DNA of 64,000 nucleotides from Agapetus fuscipes (taxonomy: Eukaryota; Arthropoda; Insecta; Trichoptera; Glossosomatidae), in contig OX637343.1 in assembly GCA_951799405.1 (NCBI GenBank), forward strand, positions 3,906,001 to 3,970,000, given 5' to 3'. Positions 62,172 through 64,000 of the stretch are shown piece after piece. Position numbers and translations under genes: made by a program. How positions within the stretch are numbered: position 1 is the first letter of the stretch; each line of letters begins with the position of its first letter. The notes below the pieces were generated by a model that was not told the DNA's origin, did not search any database, and was given only the letters and a program-made list of their open reading frames with translations.

Positions 62172-62478
62172 CTGAAACACAAATGTACAACTAGTTAGCA
62201 TTGCGCTCAGAAAATCACCAAATCAAAAGGAACTTATTTCATTACTCTGTTGAATATTAGTATTTTATTTTAATTGGAAGATGAATTGCTTGAATAGTAA
62301 AAAATGTATAAAATAGGATTAGAAAAATGCTCGATCGGCGATAAAGAACTTGTGGGATTTTTATGTTTTGTGTGCCTATTTTCTGACTCGTAATTTCTTC
62401 AGTATTCCTCAATTACATCCATCGTTGCTCGACTATCCTCGTGAAGATCTCTGAGATCTAGATCTCAAATTCATTCAT
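62172..62478. other. No feature recognised
   Basis: Unique-looking sequence. Confidence 0.4.
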
Positions 62479-62679
62479 CATCTAATCTAAGTTGCGAATA
62501 TATATTACATTGGGGATTCACATTATATGCATTCTCCTACAACATAAAACCCAAATCTCAAATTGACATACACCCTGCAACCTTGCCGTCCTTCCCTGAA
62601 ACAGGGGTGACATTGGCCAAGTGAACCATTTTTTACAGCATGGGTGGTCAGCCGCATACCAACCTATAAGTCTAGGAAC
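62479..62679 (-). mobile_element. Rep-B copy, internal deletion
   Basis: TCTAATCTAAGTTGCGAATA, AAACCCAAATCTCAAATTGA, ACCAACCTATAAGTCTAGGA; about 45 bp missing in the middle. Confidence 0.75.
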
Positions 62680-63220
62680 ATCTATACCTGATAAATTACA
62701 CATTCCCTAACCGGTGAGAATTGCCTTAGGCTTATTGATCACATTTAACTCTGCCGGTCCCCTAATGTGTGATATATGAAGTGATAGCTCGCTGGCTGGG
62801 ATGATGTAGAAACGTGGGCTCGGCCGGCCCGTCACCTGCTCCACACCCTAGTTGCTATAGCAGACCACGGCGGACCCAGCAGGGAAATCAATATGAGCTC
62901 ATGGCGCGTCACCTCTCTCCAGTTCACATATTAACACGGCTCTGTTCAAAACTACGAAAGGAGTGTCCGCTTTCTATCGTTGAAGTTGCTCCTTTACACT
63001 TCCCATACATACACACAAGCAGGCATTTGTGCTAGCACGAGAAAATCTATACAGGGGTGACATTGGGAATGATGTACAATTTTTTAATGGGCAGTCAACC
63101 TTGCATCTACAGTATTCTGCCAATACAGGTTGCTATCTCCATGGATATATGAATACACGCTGTTCTGGCACACTTCTTTCACTTTCATGGCTCTCTTCGC
63201 TCTTTTCTTTTGTTATGCAG
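62680..63220. other. No confirmed feature
   Basis: ACAGGGGTGACATTGGGAAT near 63052 recalls Rep-B but is too short to call. Confidence 0.4.
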
Positions 63221-63315
63221 ATGATATTCATAACGATGAATCTGCAAAGCAGCCAACTCCACTTGGGATAATTTTTCCGCAGAGCCAAGAAAACACAATA
63301 CAATTCTTAAAATAG
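63221..63315 (+). CDS. Candidate terminal exon, unknown protein
   Basis: Very strong acceptor (TTCGCTCTTTTCTTTTGTTATGCAG, 63196-63220), then an open frame DIHNDESAKQPTPLGIIFPQ, SQENTIQFLK and stop TAG at 63313. AATAAA occurs near 63543. The coding part overlaps one arm of an inverted repeat (63239-63443), which lowers confidence. Confidence 0.25.
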
Positions 63316-63443
63316 AAAAGTTAGTATTTTTCAATGAAATATTTATAAATTTGTTAATTAGAAATTAATTTATTATCAACTATACAAGGTTTATTTGCTG
63401 TCTTGTAAAACTATCGAAAATGGAGTTGGCTGGTTTGCAGATT
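63239..63443. repeat. Inverted repeat, 23-bp arms
   Basis: AATCTGCAAAGCAGCCAACT plus CCA (63239-63261) pairs with 63421-63443 with one mismatch. Confidence 0.65.
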
Positions 63444-64000
63444 AAGCTATCGATGAGCAATATACCCCGATCACTGGTTTGCTAGAAGGCTGTGCGTAGC
63501 TGCTGCTTGTGTAGATCGTCGTGCAAATCTATTAACTGGAGAAATAAATTGAAAATTGTGGATTAATTTCTTACCCATAACATAAAGTGTTATCCATCCA
63601 AGTCATCATCATAATCATCATCTATGTTTGCTCATGGATTTTGGTTTAGTATGTAGATTGTACCCCTGCTCCACTGTCATGTCCCGTACCAGCAGTAGAC
63701 TTCACAAGGAGTTACATACTGCTGTGACAGGACAATATAGCGGCTCAGAGGTCTCGGCCAGCAATGCAGCATTTATCCAACAACTTCTCTTCAACATCAC
63801 TTTTAATCATACCTGAAACTAGTGTGGTTGAAATCGCGTATCAAGATATAAGCACAGCCATTGGCGGCTTTACTTACAAATCGAGAACAATAGCAGCTTT
63901 ATATTTTTTACCGTTATATAGGTGCAGCTTTCTCGGGGGATTAAATGAAATTGGCACAATTTTAACACGGCGAACGTATTTGTCAAGTAGGATATCGCTG
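63444..64000. other. No feature recognised
   Basis: Unique-looking sequence to the window end. Confidence 0.45.

Noticed and set aside
1..64000. LTR retrotransposon, endogenous virus, CRISPR array or bacterial operon
   Set aside because: No paired LTRs with primer-binding site, no gag/pol/env motifs, no regularly spaced repeats with spacers, no operon-like ORFs.

Overview
This is a eukaryotic, non-coding, repeat-saturated window, most likely intron or intergenic DNA of an invertebrate and probably an arthropod. The reasons are: no long ORFs, remnants of RTE-like, CR1/L2-like and Jockey/Daphne-like LINEs, hAT and other cut-and-paste elements with target-site duplications (TSDs), tRNA- and 5S-rRNA-derived SINEs, and microsatellites. 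The species cannot be named from the sequence. No bacterial gene, operon, CRISPR array, intact tRNA or intact rRNA was seen.

The dominant repeat, called Rep-B here, starts TTCCTTGACTTATAGGTTGG, is about 230-250 bp long and ends in a variable (GATTA)n or (GATTATA)n tail. More than 35 full or partial copies lie on both strands. The second group is a set of Pol III-type SINEs. SINE1 has a tRNA-like head, sometimes preceded by a 5S-rRNA-like module. The same SINE1 core carries two different tails, and each tail matches the 3' end of a different LINE in this window. SINE2 is a second tRNA-like SINE, found fused behind SINE1 at one recurrent junction. SINE-C and SINE-D are two further tRNA-headed families.

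Layout: 0-5 kb holds a foldback element, a small inverted-repeat transposon (family M) broken by two later insertions, SINE1 and a CR1-like LINE tail. 6-9 kb holds a LINE split by a 747-bp DNA transposon with AGAT TSDs. 9-10 kb holds two tandem small transposons. 13-17 kb holds LINE pieces, including a broken but recognisable apurinic-type endonuclease domain. 17.6-20.2 kb holds a 1.5-kb long-arm palindrome. 21-25 kb holds a 5S-tRNA SINE and a hAT element retaining the transposase C-terminus. 25-29 kb is a dense Rep-B cluster with a large inverted repeat. 30-36 kb holds two further hAT elements. 37-56 kb holds SINE dimers, LINE C-terminal fragments, palindromic small transposons and a near-perfect 74-bp-arm hairpin. 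56-64 kb is sparser.

Host coding content is at most a few small exons inside long introns. Candidates with good splice borders are 2803-2850, 37738-37795 and 55223-55279 on +, 62058-62171 on -, and a possible terminal exon at 63221-63315. None could be tied to a known protein and all are low confidence. The clearest biology is the nested insertion record and the SINE modularity, in which one SINE core has exchanged LINE-derived tails, heads and partner SINEs.
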